Made by a program: the position numbers and the translations under genes
Shown: positions 28,470 through 38,801 of the stretch, one piece after another
How positions within the stretch are numbered: position 1 is the first letter of the stretch
How the letters are laid out: each line of letters starts with the position of its first letter
Notes under the pieces: generated by a model
What the model saw: the letters and a program-made list of their open reading frames with translations, nothing else
What the model was told of the DNA's origin: nothing
Databases searched by the model: none
Source of the DNA: Synechococcus sp. WH 8109
Lineage (GTDB): Bacteria > Cyanobacteriota > Cyanobacteriia > PCC-6307 > Cyanobiaceae
Length of the DNA: 64,000 nt
NCBI RefSeq assembly: GCF_000161795.2
Contig: NZ_CP006882.1
Span: 1,922,001 to 1,986,000 of the forward strand
Direction of reading: 5' to 3'

Positions 28470-31253
28470 TCAAACCCCCACCGGATCGAACACCAGGGCA
28501 TCCGTGCCGGCCTCCCCCAGCCGCACCGTCACGCCACTAGCTCCGGCAAAGCGCTCCTCAAGCAGCAGGGTGGAGAGCGGATTTTCCAATTGGCGCCGCA
28601 AGACCCGACGCAGCGGCCGCGCCCCGTACTCCGGTTCATAGCCCTGACGGGCCATGGCCTCAGCGACAGCGTCATCCACGAGCAGGGCCAAGCCCTGCTC
28701 GGCCAATAGAGCCGCGAGGTCCTTCAGCTGCAACTGAACAATCCGCACCAGATCGGAGACTTCCAACGGACGGAAACGAATCACCTCATCAATCCGGTTG
28801 AGGAATTCAGGCCGGAACTGGCTGGAGAGCGCTGCATCCACCTGCTGTTGCAGGGCTGACTCATCCATTGATCCCGAGCGGGCATGCTCAAGGATCGCCG
28901 GGCTCGCCAGATTGCTGGTCATCACGACCACGGTGTGGCGGAAATCAACAGTGCGGCCCTGGGAATCGGTGAGCCGGCCGTCATCCAGCACCTGCAGCAG
29001 CAGGTTGAAAACATCGGGATGGGCCTTCTCCACTTCATCGAGAAGCAGCACCGCATAGGGCCGGCGGCGCACGGCCTCCGTGAGTTGCCCCCCTTCCTCG
29101 TAGCCGACATAACCGGGAGGAGCACCGATCAGCCGAGCCACAGCGTTTCGCTCCATGAACTCGCTCATGTCGAGGCGAACCAGCGCCTCCTCTTCATCAA
29201 ACAACGACCCCGCCAGCGCCTTCGCTAGCTCGGTCTTGCCGACGCCGGTCGGCCCCAGGAACAGGAAGGAACCCACCGGTCGACGGGAATCCTTCATGCC
29301 GGCCCTGGCCCGGCGGATGGCAGCAGCAACGGCCGACACCGCCTCGCCCTGACCAATGACCCGTTCAGCGAGATGGGCGTCGAGATCCAGGAGTTTGCGC
29401 CGCTCGCCCGCCAACAGCCGCTGCACGGGGATTCCGGTCCAACGGGCCACCAGATCAGCGATGTCACCGGCCTCAACCTGCTCGCGCAACAGGGCCGTTC
29501 CAGCGGACTGGGCCTCCGCCTTGGACGCCTCCAATTCATCGCGGCGCTGCTGCACCCGATGCAGCTGGTCGTACTGGAGGCGAGCCGCTTCTTCAAGGTC
29601 ACCATCCCGCTCGGCCTCAGCGATGGCATGGCGCAGGTCTTCGTCCTGCTGGAGCAACTGGCCGAGCTCCTCGAGCTGACCGCGCTCCTCCTGCCAGCGC
29701 CGCCGCAGATCATCCAGTCGCGTGGACACTTCAAGCCGGTTGCGCTGGAGCTGAATCCGCTCCGCTTCAGGCGCCTGCTCGGCAGCGAGCAAGGCCAGTT
29801 CAACGCGGCGTAGATCCGCTTCGGCCTCCTCCACCACCTGCGGCTTGGAGGTGACCTCCATCTTCAGTTGTGCCGCCGCCTCATCGATCAGATCAATGGC
29901 TTTGTCCGGCAGGCAGCGATCGCTGATGTAGCGGTCGGCGAGACGGTTGGCGGTCTGAATGGCCTCATCGGTGATGCTGACACCGTGGTGCAGCTCGTAG
30001 CGCTCCTTCAAGCCACGCAGAATTTCGAGGCTCAACTCCAGATCCGGCTCCCGGATCACCACCTGCTGAAAACGGCGGTTAAGGGCCGGATCCTTTTCCA
30101 CCGTGAGCCGGTAATCCTCCGGCGTAGTGGCACCGATGCAGCGCAGATCGCCTCGGGCCAGGGCTGGTTTCAGCAGGCTGCCGGCATCTGTGCTGCTGCG
30201 ATCACTGCCAACAACTGTGTGCAGCTCATCGATGAACAACACCACCCCGGAATCGGAACCACTCACCTCCTCGAGCACCGAGCGCAGGCGTTCCTCAAAC
30301 TGACCCCGGAACTTGGCACCGGCGATCAAAGCACCGAGATCCAGCGCCACCAGCCGCAGACCCTGTAGCGACTCCGGCACTTCACCCGCCACGATCCGCT
30401 GCGCCAGCAGCTCCGCAATCGCTGTTTTGCCTACACCGGGTTCACCGATGAGCACCGGATTGTTCTTGCTCCGGCGCGAGAGCACCTTGATCAGGTTGCG
30501 AATTTCAGAATCACGACCGATCACCGGATCGAGGCTGCCTGCTTCCGCCTCTTCGGTGAGATCCCGCCCATAGGCCTCCAAGGCCGCGGGAGGCTCCTGT
30601 GAGGGGGCCTCAGGGGCGAACGACTGGGGGGTGACAGGGGCGACAGGGGCGACAGGCTCTGACTCGCGCTGCGCACGGGAGGAGGAGGGAACGCGCGCCA
30701 CCCGTTCACGACGGGGCGCTTCCTGCTGCACCTCCTGCTGAGACCGCGGCACCGACCGCTCCTGGGGTGGAACGGAAGCCCCAGCAACCCGTGGGTCCAT
30801 GCCGCGTTGGATCAGCTGCTCTAGGGCATCTGCCGACAAACCAAAGCCGGCAAACAAATCAGCGCCGATCCGCGGATCGGCGCCAATGGCCATCAACACT
30901 TCCGGCAGATCGATGACGTCGCCATTCCAGCGCCGGCGGATGGCATCAGCCGAATCGAGCAGCTGTTCCAGATCATCACCGATGAAGAGCTCATCACCTC
31001 GCCCAGAGGGCTGATCAGCCAGCACATCCTCCAAGCGATCCAAGAGCGCATCGATGGGGAGGGGCAAGCGCTCCACCAGGTGGCGGCAGGCGGGATCGGT
31101 GAACAGCACCTGAATTAGGTGCTCCACGTCCAACTGCTCATGGCGCCAGCGACGGGCAACGTCCTGACCACTGAGCAGCAGATCCCAGGCCGCGTCGCTG
31201 AAGCGATCCGGCTCATGGGTGAGGCTGCCGTTCAACGCTGGCGATGAAGTCAT
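28470..31253 (-). CDS. clpB2: ClpB-type disaggregase chaperone (ClpB2-like)
   Basis: Hsp100 AAA+ chaperone of 927 residues. Order: Clp N-terminal repeat region (about 1-155); a long Pro/Gln/Glu/Arg-rich linker (about 156-225); first AAA+ module ([25 protein letters not shown]); the coiled-coil middle domain ([21 protein letters not shown] to [10 protein letters not shown]); second AAA+ module ([29 protein letters not shown]); and the C-terminal domain. The unusual linker and the location beside secE fit the second cyanobacterial ClpB paralogue rather than heat-inducible ClpB1. The symbol is by that inference. Confidence 0.88.
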   Translation of the reverse strand: MTSSPALNGSLTHEPDRFSDAAWDLLLSGQDVARRWRHEQLDVEHLIQVLFTDPACRHLVERLPLPIDALLDRLEDVLADQPSGRGDELFIGDDLEQLLDSADAIRRRWNGDVIDLPEVLMAIGADPRIGADLFAGFGLSADALEQLIQRGMDPRVAGASVPPQERSVPRSQQEVQQEAPRRERVARVPSSSRAQRESEPVAPVAPVTPQSFAPEAPSQEPPAALEAYGRDLTEEAEAGSLDPVIGRDSEIRNLIKVLSRRSKNNPVLIGEPGVGKTAIAELLAQRIVAGEVPESLQGLRLVALDLGALIAGAKFRGQFEERLRSVLEEVSGSDSGVVLFIDELHTVVGSDRSSTDAGSLLKPALARGDLRCIGATTPEDYRLTVEKDPALNRRFQQVVIREPDLELSLEILRGLKERYELHHGVSITDEAIQTANRLADRYISDRCLPDKAIDLIDEAAAQLKMEVTSKPQVVEEAEADLRRVELALLAAEQAPEAERIQLQRNRLEVSTRLDDLRRRWQEERGQLEELGQLLQQDEDLRHAIAEAERDGDLEEAARLQYDQLHRVQQRRDELEASKAEAQSAGTALLREQVEAGDIADLVARWTGIPVQRLLAGERRKLLDLDAHLAERVIGQGEAVSAVAAAIRRARAGMKDSRRPVGSFLFLGPTGVGKTELAKALAGSLFDEEEALVRLDMSEFMERNAVARLIGAPPGYVGYEEGGQLTEAVRRRPYAVLLLDEVEKAHPDVFNLLLQVLDDGRLTDSQGRTVDFRHTVVVMTSNLASPAILEHARSGSMDESALQQQVDAALSSQFRPEFLNRIDEVIRFRPLEVSDLVRIVQLQLKDLAALLAEQGLALLVDDAVAEAMARQGYEPEYGARPLRRVLRRQLENPLSTLLLEERFAGASGVTVRLGEAGTDALVFDPVGV

Positions 31254-31261
31254 CCGGTTTT

Positions 31262-31660
31262 TCAGGCGTGGGCTTTGGAGGACATCTCGATCAATTCCAC
31301 CTTGTAGCCATCCGGATCCTCAACAAAGGCGATGACGGTAGTGCCGTGCTTCATCGGACCAGGTTCCCGCACCACACGACCACCCTTGTCGGCAATGCCG
31401 GCGCAGGTGCTGTGGATGTCCTCCACCCCCAGCGCGATGTGGCCGTAGCCATCACCCAGGGTGTAGCTGTCGGTGTCCCAGTTGTGGGTGAGTTCCAGGA
31501 CCGTGTGGTCGCTCTCCGAGCCGTAGCCAACAAACGCCAAGGTGAAGCGGCCGCTGGGGTAATCCTTTCGACGCAGAAGCTGCATGCCCAGGACCTCGGT
31601 GTAGAAGCCCAGAGACCGCTCCAGATCAGCGACCCGGAGCATGGTGTGAAGCATCCGCAT
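31262..31660 (-). CDS. gloA: Lactoylglutathione lyase (glyoxalase I)
   Basis: Metalloenzyme that detoxifies methylglyoxal by isomerising its hemithioacetal with glutathione. 132 residues, with ligand-bearing segments [23 protein letters not shown] (His), [14 protein letters not shown] (Glu), [12 protein letters not shown] (His) and [10 protein letters not shown] (Glu). It lies 8 bp upstream of clpB2 and is divergent from eno. Confidence 0.94.
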   Translation of the reverse strand: MRMLHTMLRVADLERSLGFYTEVLGMQLLRRKDYPSGRFTLAFVGYGSESDHTVLELTHNWDTDSYTLGDGYGHIALGVEDIHSTCAGIADKGGRVVREPGPMKHGTTVIAFVEDPDGYKVELIEMSSKAHA

Positions 31661-31709
31661 GGGTGAGCGTCGTGGAGCGTGAACCTGCCGTCATTCTGGC
31701 CAGGTATGA

Positions 31710-33065
<1,356 letters not shown>

Positions 33066-33086
33066 TCACAGGCCCCCGACGAACGT

Positions 33087-34739
33087 TCAACGGTTGGAAC
33101 CGGGCAACTGCTCCAACCGTTGATCACGACGGATCTTGACCTGCATTCGGAACCAGCCCAAGCCAACCGGCAAGGCAGCGGCAGCCGGAAGAAGTGACCA
33201 GAGCGGGCGGGCACTGGCACCCACAATCGCGATGGCTAAAGCCAGGCATCCGAGCAACACCGATTGTCCGATCGATTGCTGGGCCAGGGCCATCCGGCGG
33301 AACTGACGATCAGATTCGCCCAGCCGCACCTGAAGCTGAAGATCTCCCTGCTCCAGGCGTTCCAGACTTTCATCCAACCGCCGCGGGAAGGCAGCAGCTC
33401 GGCTGCTAAGGGCCCCGACCTGACGGCCGAGTTCGTTGAACAGATCGTTGCTGCCGGAGCCGCTGGAGGTCATGAGTGGAAGGAGATAAGGCTTGGCAAT
33501 CGCTACCAAGCTAAAAGCTGGATCAAGGCTGCGGCCAACACCCTCGAAGGTGGACAAGGCCCGCATCACGAAGATCAGCTCAACCGGAAGCCGAAAGGGC
33601 TGGCCATACACCAGGTCGTAGAGATCGCCGGAGAGTTTGTCGATCACGTTGGCCGTGAAGGGTGGGGTGAGGGCCTCCTGAAGCATCAACCGCACGAGAC
33701 GGCGAACCGGACCAATATCAATGCCACCGGAGATCACCCCGGCCGCCTGCATCTCCTCCACCAACGCCGCTGAATCCCTTGCAGCAGCAGCGCGCACCAT
33801 GGCTCCCAGACGTCGACGCAAGCCGTCTGACAACAACCCCATCATCCCGAAGTCGTAGTAGATGAGCGCTCCATCACTCGCCACGGCGAGGTTGCCGGGA
33901 TGGGGGTCGGCGTGGAAGAAACCAAACCGCACCAACTGCTTGAGATAACTGGCTGCACCCACTTCAGCCACCGCGGCCGGATCAACGCCGGCTTCGATCA
34001 ACGCCTCACGGTCGTTGACCTTGATGCCTGGCAGGTAGTCGAGGCACAGCACACGGCGCGTGCTCAACTCCCAGATCACACCAGGGATCCTGATGCGTTC
34101 GTCATCCAGAAATTGCTGACGAAAACGAGCGGCGTATTGCGCCTCAACGCGGAAATCGAGCTCACGTAGAAGCACACGTCGACATTCCCGTGCCATCGCC
34201 GGCCAATCACGACCACGCCCCCAACTGGGATTGCGTTGCAGCACAGCTGCCACCTGCTGCATCACCTCCAGATCAAGGCGAAACAGACGATCGAGCCCAG
34301 GGCGCTGCACCTTGAGCACCACCTGCCGGCCACTGCGCAGGCTGGCGCGATGCACCTGGGCCAGCGAGGCTGCACCCAGGGGCTCGGGATCCAGGTCGAT
34401 CACCTCGGCACAGCGCGGCCCCAGCTCTCGCTCGAGCACGGTCTGCACCTGATCAAAACTGAAGGCCGGAACGCTGTCCTGAAGCGCGGCCAGTTCGGCC
34501 ACCCAGCCCGCAGGGAGGATATCGGGGCGGGCGGAGAGAAGTTGCCCCAGCTTGATGAAGGCGGAGCCCAGAGACAGCAGCTCAGCCGTCAGCCAACGGG
34601 CTCGCTGTTGCTGACGGCGCGCACGACGTTCGGCGGTGACACCACCGCGGTAGGTCCAGGACTGGCCATCACACCAAAGCAGCAGCAGCAGCGTCAGGAC
34701 AGCGCGCCAGATGCGGAGCGCTCGCAGCAGGCCGAGCAT
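33087..34739 (-). CDS. ABC1/UbiB-family atypical kinase
   Basis: Membrane-associated protein-kinase-like ATPase linked to quinone lipid metabolism; the cyanobacterial members are poorly defined. 550 residues: family motif AFIKLGQLLSARPDILP (KxGQ) near residue 60, Ala-rich nucleotide loop PLGAASLAQVHRA, VVLKVQRPGL (lysine), HADPHPGNLAV catalytic loop and YYDFGMMG metal site. C-terminal hydrophobic segments (about residues 500-535) probably anchor it. It is coupled to the upstream small gene by a TGATG overlap. Confidence 0.9.
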   Translation of the reverse strand: MLGLLRALRIWRAVLTLLLLLWCDGQSWTYRGGVTAERRARRQQQRARWLTAELLSLGSAFIKLGQLLSARPDILPAGWVAELAALQDSVPAFSFDQVQTVLERELGPRCAEVIDLDPEPLGAASLAQVHRASLRSGRQVVLKVQRPGLDRLFRLDLEVMQQVAAVLQRNPSWGRGRDWPAMARECRRVLLRELDFRVEAQYAARFRQQFLDDERIRIPGVIWELSTRRVLCLDYLPGIKVNDREALIEAGVDPAAVAEVGAASYLKQLVRFGFFHADPHPGNLAVASDGALIYYDFGMMGLLSDGLRRRLGAMVRAAAARDSAALVEEMQAAGVISGGIDIGPVRRLVRLMLQEALTPPFTANVIDKLSGDLYDLVYGQPFRLPVELIFVMRALSTFEGVGRSLDPAFSLVAIAKPYLLPLMTSSGSGSNDLFNELGRQVGALSSRAAAFPRRLDESLERLEQGDLQLQVRLGESDRQFRRMALAQQSIGQSVLLGCLALAIAIVGASARPLWSLLPAAAALPVGLGWFRMQVKIRRDQRLEQLPGSNR

Positions 34740-35050
34740 CAGGGGCGTGCCTCGATCGCTTGGCTCAGATCAGCCACCGTGGCCCGAAGACGATCGATGA
34801 CCTCTTGCGGGTTGTCCGACGGTTCCGATGCCGACGCCCCATCTGGGTTCACCGAGGCCTGATCACCCCGTTCAAGTCGTTCCGCTTCGGCATGCACCTC
34901 ATCCTGAAACAGATCCCATTCCTGGCGCAGCCGTTGCGGTGCGTCTTGCGCCAGGACCGCCAACTCCGCTGCCGCGTCCGCAAAGCCGTGACCAAGGCGC
35001 GCACTAATGCGGTTCACCGTGGCGCGAATCAAGGCCTCCGACGAGCCCAT
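34739..35050 (-). CDS. Hypothetical protein, 103 residues, mostly helical
   Basis: A small soluble protein rich in Ala, Glu and Arg, mostly predicted helix (VNRISARLGHGFADAAAELAVLAQDAPQRLRQEW), with an acidic linker and a final helix (EVIDRLRATVADLSQAIEA). Its stop shares one base with the start of the ABC1/UbiB gene (TGATG), so the two are translationally coupled and may act together. I do not recognise the family. Confidence 0.7.
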   Translation of the reverse strand: MGSSEALIRATVNRISARLGHGFADAAAELAVLAQDAPQRLRQEWDLFQDEVHAEAERLERGDQASVNPDGASASEPSDNPQEVIDRLRATVADLSQAIEARP

Positions 35051-35095
35051 GGACCGATTGCAGACAGCTTCAACTGTGGCAGATCCAACCGGAGA

Positions 35096-35695
35096 TCAGG
35101 GCTGAGGCGGGGTCACGGGCTCAATGACTTCGAAAAAGGCTTCCGCGCCATGAGGCAGCACAACAGGTTCCGGCTCAGCCACCAACACCGGTGAATCACC
35201 GTTTGGAACAACCACAGCAGGCATCACCTCGATGGACTCCTCAAGCAGCGCTTGGGAATGGACGTTGCTGTCATCGAGCTCGAGTTCAGGCTCCTGGGCC
35301 GATGAGGGGGCGGGTCCGTTGTCTTCCTCAAGCTCGGGGGCAATGGTTTGAGGGTCCGACCAGGCGGGGGCTGTCCAGACCGAGGGCTTGGGCGTCTCCT
35401 TGACCGGTGGCTTGGCCGGTCGGCTCTCAGCCTCGGCGGCTTCTAGGGCTGTGACATCCACTTGCAGAGATGAATCGTCGTCACTGAACCGGGCCCGAAT
35501 CTCCCGCAGGGAATCCCCTGGAAACGCGAGCGGTGTGAAGGCCTCAGGGACAGGGTTCTCAGCATTGGGCTGCAGCGTCAGCACCCGCTCGGTGATGCCG
35601 TAACCCAGGGCGAAACAACAACCAGCCACCAGGGGCCCCACCCAGAAACTTGCCTTGGCCTCGACGGGAGCTTCAGGGGAGCTGGGATTGTCCAC
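35096..35695 (-). CDS. Hypothetical single-pass membrane protein
   Basis: 199 residues: a short cytoplasmic start, one hydrophobic helix (about 15-35, FWVGPLVAGCCFALGYGITE) and a long acidic, Pro/Glu-rich tail with little predicted fold. The GTG start at 35695 is tentative. It lies 45 bp upstream of the 103-residue gene. It is the last gene with normal GC before the AT-rich island. No family is recognised. Confidence 0.6.
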   Translation of the reverse strand: MDNPSSPEAPVEAKASFWVGPLVAGCCFALGYGITERVLTLQPNAENPVPEAFTPLAFPGDSLREIRARFSDDDSSLQVDVTALEAAEAESRPAKPPVKETPKPSVWTAPAWSDPQTIAPELEEDNGPAPSSAQEPELELDDSNVHSQALLEESIEVMPAVVVPNGDSPVLVAEPEPVVLPHGAEAFFEVIEPVTPPQP

Positions 35696-35746
35696 TGATG
35701 GGTCTGACGGTGACTCGGATTGTGACAGGGATTCAGAACAGAAGCT

Positions 35747-35793
35747 TCAGGTGGTGTAGTAGGCGTTGATGCATTGCCTCAGGCATCGCCAGA
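35747..35793 (-). pseudogene. Decayed copy of the argJ 3' end (left boundary of AT-rich island)
   Basis: On the minus strand this reads TCTGG-n2-ATGCCTG-n-GG, then, after a gap of about 18 bases relative to argJ, GCATCAACGCC-TAC-TACACC-ACC-TGA. The real argJ end (38802-38870) reads the same elements: TCTGG-n2-ATGCCTG-n-GG, then GCATCAACGCC-GAT-TACACT-ACG-TAA. Eighteen of the 21 bases around GCATCAACGCC match, the INAxYTT-stop end is preserved, and the tryptophan codon of argJ has become TGA. Both copies point the same way and bracket the AT-rich segment. The match was found by eye. Confidence 0.6.
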
Positions 35794-35803
35794 ATCGTCT
35801 GTA

Positions 35804-36040
35804 ATGCCTTTGAATCCTCTTGATGATGACGATGTACCAATCGAGGATTCAACACCGTTAGGAGCGATTGTGGAAGGAGTAGAAGAGTCACATTCACCAT
35901 CTCCAGAAGATGATGAGCGCAATCGTGAATATCTAATTCGTCGTACTGCTCTTGGCGACAATCCAACTCAAAAGGAGATGGATGCAGTTGTGGCGTATGG
36001 GTTAGAGCAGCACAGGTATAACTTCCCGCATCTTTATTGA
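35804..36040 (+). CDS. Small acidic hypothetical protein
   Basis: A 78-residue ORF from the ATG at 35804 (10 more residues if a TTG at 35774 is used, but that overlaps the argJ remnant). The N-terminus is very acidic (PLNPLDDDDVPIEDSTPL), followed by a charged helix (PEDDERNREYLIRRTALG) and QKEMDAVVAYGLEQHRYNF. Base composition is lower in GC than the flanking core genes. It could be a real island gene or chance; no family is recognised. Confidence 0.45.
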   Translation: MPLNPLDDDDVPIEDSTPLGAIVEGVEESHSPSPEDDERNREYLIRRTALGDNPTQKEMDAVVAYGLEQHRYNFPHLY

Positions 36041-36110
36041 CTTCAATTAAACAAATGATTATATAACTTGCAGGATTTTGGAAATTATCTCAGGGTTGAT
36101 TAAAATAATT

Positions 36111-38216
36111 TCACGTCATTGGATTGCCATACCATGCAATACCTTCATTTAGCCAATTTGCATCCTGATCCAAAAGGCTTTGTTCGTAAGTACTGGTTGA
36201 ATAAAGATGGCTGCCAGTTCCTTTATTGAGATATCGAACAACAGCAACCGCATTGTCGATGTATTCAATTGTATTGAAAGCAGTAAAAGCCTTTCCCTCG
36301 TATTGCCAGCCTGCATCAGCTAGTGTCTGATTGTTAATAATAAGATCTCTTTCGCTCGTAAGAGCCGTGTAAAAGTGTCGATTTTCCGAAGATACATAAA
36401 AACGGAAGATATCAGCTGTTGCTACCCCAGGTTCATAGTAGACAGTACCTTCGTTCTCCCATCCACTGCCTGTCAATATGTCTATTTCATTCTGATTGGA
36501 TGAAAATAAATGCTTGCCTTCAGAGGTGTTATGAAGCCTGCAAATAGAACTAGTACCTCTTTTCACAACCTCAACGCCAGATGGAAGTACAGAAAGGTCA
36601 AAAGATGGCTCAGCCGAAACACTAATAGATTGCAAGTTGTTGTTATAGTTGAACGCAGTCACTGAAACTGCAGTCACACTATCTGGGATGTCTACTTTAA
36701 GTAAATTGGAGTCCCAAAAAGCAGCAGAATCTATAGTAGTCACGCTATTTGGTATTTCCACGCTTAATAGTGGATTATAGGTAAGTGTCTGTTCTCCAAT
36801 AGTGCTAATTCCATGAGGAATCTTAACATGTAAGAGATTATTATTAGAAAATGCATGACCACTCAGAGATTTCACTCCATACGGAATTTCTAAGGTATGC
36901 AAGTTATTTCTACCAAAAGCAAGTCTTCCGATTGTTGTTATGCAATTCGGAATTTCAACGCTCAACAAGCCTTTATTGTAAAAAGCCTCATCGGCAATTG
37001 AAGTATAAATTTCAGGTATTACGATATGCAGTCCTTGTTCATCAATTAACGCTTGTGCCAACTCCTTAGTTAATACATTTTCATCTATTCCAGGAGAAGA
37101 GGGTATGACTGGGAGAGTGCGATCATCAGATAAAGAAACTGAGGTGTCTTGTGAGGTTCTATACGTAACTTGAGTACCCTCTATGCCTTCCAAGAGTACC
37201 TCAAGACTAAATAATGGATTCTGGGGAACGATAAAAGTTTCTGGGCGACTAAATGCATATGTGCCCAACGCAAATACACTATCTGGAATGCTTACACTTT
37301 CAAAATTATTGCCATAAAAGGCGAATTGACCGATATATGTTACTGATTTTGGTATGCTGATTTCTTTCAGAGAATTAGTATCAAAAGCCATTCTCCCAAT
37401 GCTAATAAGCCCAGTCGGCAGCTCTATACTTGCAAGACTATTTTTGTAAAAAGCATTCTGACATATATGCTTGACGCTTTTCGGCACAGACAGGCTTGTA
37501 AGCGAGTTTTCCGAAAAAGCGTATTCTCCTATGACTGTTATGCCTTCAGGGATAACAACACTTTTGATTCCTTTTCCCTTGAAAGCATTGTTATCAATAA
37601 TTGTATAAGTATCAGGTATAATGACGTCTAATCCTTGCTCATTGATTAGTAATTGAGCAAGAGACTTTGTGAGAATTGTTCCTTGGTTTCTTTTTTTGAT
37701 ATCAACGCCGGATGGAAGCTTAGACAGTTGAAAGGCTGGCTCACTGGGGACACTAATGAATTCAAAACTATTTCCATAGAATGATGAATTTCCGATAGTA
37801 GTTACACTGTCCGGTATCTTCAGGTATGTCGAGGAATTCCCTAGAAATGCATAATCACCTATTGAGCTAACACCTTCTGGTATCAGTATCCTATTGATAT
37901 TATTTTTTTCAAATGCGTTTTCACCAATAGTCGTAAGAGTATGGTTGCTGCCGAACGAAAGACTAGTGATTTTATTATCATAAAAAGCGCCTACGCCAAT
38001 TGATGTGACGCCAATAGGAATTTCTACACTCGTCAAAGAATTTCTCGCAAATGCGTATGCTCCAATTGAAGCAATGCTGTCGGGGATAAATACTGTTTGC
38101 AGGCCTACATTCTGAAATGCTCCGCCTTCGATAGATGTATAATTTTCTGGTATATGTATATTCAAGCCTTGCTCAGCAATCAAGGAGTTGGCAATGGCTT
38201 TAGTTAGCGTTGTCAC
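36111..38216 (-). CDS. BspA-type leucine-rich-repeat protein with C-terminal DUF5648-like domain
   Basis: 701 residues in clearly AT-rich DNA. Three long modules begin at about residues 4, 182 and 382 with the same header (LTKxxAxxLIxEQGLxxxIPxxYTxI). Each carries a run of about 22-residue BspA/LRR_5 repeats (pattern xIPxSVTxIGxxAFxxNxL). Modules 1 and 3 end in EPxFxLSxLPSGVxxxKR. Residues about 557-701 hold three copies of a HLYSTS/HFYTALT-type unit followed by WxxEGxA, as in the DUF5648 domain. No signal peptide or membrane segment is visible. Such proteins often mediate binding to surfaces or other proteins. The start is GTG, with a stop six codons upstream. Confidence 0.88.
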   Translation of the reverse strand: MTTLTKAIANSLIAEQGLNIHIPENYTSIEGGAFQNVGLQTVFIPDSIASIGAYAFARNSLTSVEIPIGVTSIGVGAFYDNKITSLSFGSNHTLTTIGENAFEKNNINRILIPEGVSSIGDYAFLGNSSTYLKIPDSVTTIGNSSFYGNSFEFISVPSEPAFQLSKLPSGVDIKKRNQGTILTKSLAQLLINEQGLDVIIPDTYTIIDNNAFKGKGIKSVVIPEGITVIGEYAFSENSLTSLSVPKSVKHICQNAFYKNSLASIELPTGLISIGRMAFDTNSLKEISIPKSVTYIGQFAFYGNNFESVSIPDSVFALGTYAFSRPETFIVPQNPLFSLEVLLEGIEGTQVTYRTSQDTSVSLSDDRTLPVIPSSPGIDENVLTKELAQALIDEQGLHIVIPEIYTSIADEAFYNKGLLSVEIPNCITTIGRLAFGRNNLHTLEIPYGVKSLSGHAFSNNNLLHVKIPHGISTIGEQTLTYNPLLSVEIPNSVTTIDSAAFWDSNLLKVDIPDSVTAVSVTAFNYNNNLQSISVSAEPSFDLSVLPSGVEVVKRGTSSICRLHNTSEGKHLFSSNQNEIDILTGSGWENEGTVYYEPGVATADIFRFYVSSENRHFYTALTSERDLIINNQTLADAGWQYEGKAFTAFNTIEYIDNAVAVVRYLNKGTGSHLYSTSTYEQSLLDQDANWLNEGIAWYGNPMT

Positions 38217-38546
38217 TATCTTTTGCAGATTTCACTCATAATAATTTCTAGTCGTGATCTCGGAAAGAATTTTTGTATTTTTTTATCTCCATGCTTAATG
38301 GCGATAGATGCAGAAGCAATAGAGATGTCGAGAAGTCTTTTCATGTGCTGAAGCCGCTTAGCGCAGCAACCACATCAACTCCATTTTGCTAAAAAGTTAT
38401 GTGGATGCACAAGGAAATAAAGGGCACCTAGAAAAACGGCAGAAATTTCTGAAGTGCATTAAATACATCCTTGTACATACTATTGCCCCCATACCAACAC
38501 ATCCAAGCACTTAATTGGGAAGAATTATGTTAACTAGAAGTAGATA

Positions 38547-38678
38547 ATGCCTGGCAAGTATTACTTTGCCGTACTTATTGCCAGCACAGAAGCGCTATCT
38601 CGAGAACCTTTGTATCCCAATGAACATCTCACGGGAATCATTGGTTCTCTATCTGTAAGCGTTGTTCCGCGATATTGA
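38547..38678 (+). CDS. Possible 43-residue ORF
   Basis: ATG at 38547, TGA at 38676. The product begins MPGKYYFAVLIASTEALSRE and ends SLSVSVVPRY. It has no strong ribosome-binding site (a weak AGAAG is about 10 bases upstream) and no recognised family. Open frames of this length arise by chance in AT-rich DNA, so this is listed only because nothing else occupies the gap. Confidence 0.2.
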   Translation: MPGKYYFAVLIASTEALSREPLYPNEHLTGIIGSLSVSVVPRY

Positions 38679-38734
38679 CTGCAGTTCTTGTTGCTTTCGG
38701 TAGACTGGAGTAGGCAACAGTTACGTTGCTGAAG

Positions 38735-38755
38735 GGTGTTACCGGGGTGTTACCC
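38735..38755 (+). repeat. Short tandem direct repeat
   Basis: GGTGTTACC occurs at 38735-38743 and again at 38746-38754, an 11-bp period. It lies about 50 bp outside the argJ stop, inside the right edge of the AT-rich island. It could be a protein-binding site or chance. Confidence 0.5.
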
Positions 38756-38801
38756 GAAGAACTCAATCCCTAAGAAAGGCCACGGCCACAGGGTTCTTGG
38801 C

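Larger units (their letters stand above)
38217..38801. other. AT-rich gap without a convincing gene (585 bp)
   Basis: Between the repeat protein and argJ. It holds a 43-codon ORF (38547-38678), an 11-bp tandem repeat (38735-38755) and promoter-like fragments (TTGACT 38675, TAGACT 38701, spacing about 20 bp and so not ideal). No tRNA, terminator with a U-run or recombinase fragment is seen. Base composition returns to normal within the last about 60 bp before argJ. Confidence 0.6.

Noticed and set aside
35733-35966. A 77-codon minus-strand ORF over the argJ remnant
   Set aside because: It is out of frame with the argJ-like piece, its product has no recognisable fold, and it overlaps the more plausible plus-strand acidic ORF.
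36111-38216. Repeated short motifs taken as a CRISPR array
   Set aside because: The repeats are protein-level LRR units inside one continuous reading frame, with variable DNA and no constant spacer length.
38640-38710. Promoter for the AT-rich gap
   Set aside because: TTGACT and TAGACT are about 20 bp apart, longer than the usual 16-18, so no clear sigma-70 promoter is supported.
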